Origin: Minisyncoccota bacterium
GTDB taxonomy: Bacteria; Patescibacteriota; Minisyncoccia; UBA6257; 1-14-0-10-40-38
Length of the DNA stretch: 59,243 bases
Reading direction: 5' to 3'
Assembly (NCBI GenBank): GCA_009694925.1
Contig: SIBX01000001.1
Span: forward strand, 1 to 59,243
Position 1 is the stretch's first letter. Each line of letters starts with the position of its first letter. This document shows positions 59,074 through 59,243 of this stretch, piece after piece. Both the position numbers and the translations under genes were made by a program. Under the pieces are notes generated by a model. That model saw only the letters and a list, made by a program, of their open reading frames with translations. It searched no databases and had not been told where the DNA came from.

Positions 59074-59152
59074 TTGGCTCATGCCTCCTGTGTTTGTTTT
59101 TTTATTTGTGCTATCTAAAATATATCAACTATTCAAACTAAATCAATAGAAA

Positions 59153-59243
59153 TTAGCTTTTTAAAATCTGATCTATTCTTTTTGCGAGCTTGATCATATC
59201 TTTTTCTTTCGCTCCGCGAGTAGTCTCCGCAGCTGTTCCTAAA
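59153..59243 (-). CDS. glyA: Serine hydroxymethyltransferase, C-terminal end only
   Basis: The last 29 codons of a minus-strand gene that continues past the right edge: LGTAAETTRGAKEKDMIKLA, then KRIDQILKS and stop. The GTAAETTRG block matches the conserved GTPAxTTRG of GlyA, which makes glycine and 5,10-methylene-THF from serine. Only the end is visible. Confidence 0.85.
   Translation of the reverse strand, partial: LGTAAETTRGAKEKDMIKLAKRIDQILKS

Noticed and set aside
1..59243. Recoded UGA (glycine) as in some CPR phyla
   Set aside because: Several genes end normally at TGA (for example rplI), and no internal TGA is needed to keep known proteins open.

Overview
The window looks like a chromosome segment of a Candidate Phyla Radiation (Patescibacteria) bacterium, most likely a Parcubacteria lineage. 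The reasons are an AT-rich genome with the standard code (TGA used as stop), single-copy minimal versions of translation and cell-wall genes, small type IV pilin genes, large serine/threonine/asparagine-rich surface proteins, stand-alone GIY-YIG nucleases, a degenerate TraG-like ATPase and many 'conserved hypothetical' genes. Ribosomal protein L9 is present, which fits Parcubacteria better than the CPR groups reported to lack it. The assignment to lineage is inference.

Layout: 0-2.5 kb, two pilin-like genes, then fmt-def and a small partner gene on the minus strand. 2.6-7.7 kb, S41 protease, rplI, rpmA, a DEDD exonuclease and a secreted surface protein. 7.7-9.6 kb, rnpB (RNase P RNA) surrounded by four small GC-rich genes. 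9.8-19.7 kb, a second surface protein, msrA, an M50 protease, adk-map, greA, lysS, a cytidylyltransferase and serS. 20.3-31 kb, ddl, alr and ftsQ (cell wall and division), ychF, a degenerate secretion-type ATPase, a GIY-YIG gene inside 20-bp inverted repeats, a 2-hydroxyacid dehydrogenase and a PIF1-like helicase. 31-39.5 kb, typA, a putative metalloprotease and dnaX (minus strand), a DUF4015-type protein and scpAB. 39.5-50.7 kb, a peptidoglycan cluster (DD-carboxypeptidase, mraY, DUF1189-like, amidohydrolase, ftsW, murG), then gltX, an M23 peptidase and a FemAB transferase. 51-59 kb, an ABC exporter, a PD-(D/E)XK nuclease, tRNA-Gln, a second GIY-YIG protein, a broken copy of a pseudouridine synthase gene, prolyl oligopeptidase, the intact pseudouridine synthase, a BtpA-like protein and the end of glyA.

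The most unusual feature is a second class of DNA dispersed between the AT-rich housekeeping genes: at least eleven short, clearly GC-rich, single-gene units (seven or eight encode small Cys-rich, membrane or secreted proteins; two encode proteins over 240 aa) and about seven GC-rich segments with no convincing reading frame that look like structured non-coding RNAs. Almost every one has its own AT-rich sigma70-type promoter, and nearly all end in their own terminator hairpin. The protein-coding ones have a real Shine-Dalgarno sequence, whereas many host genes have a -10 box 6-9 bases before the start codon and no Shine-Dalgarno. The second notable system is a GIY-YIG endonuclease gene bounded by perfect inverted repeats that resemble three free-standing hairpin repeats elsewhere in the window, which suggests a small mobile element and its gene-less derivatives.

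GC contrasts were judged by eye, not calculated. No database search was possible; family names rest on recognised motifs.
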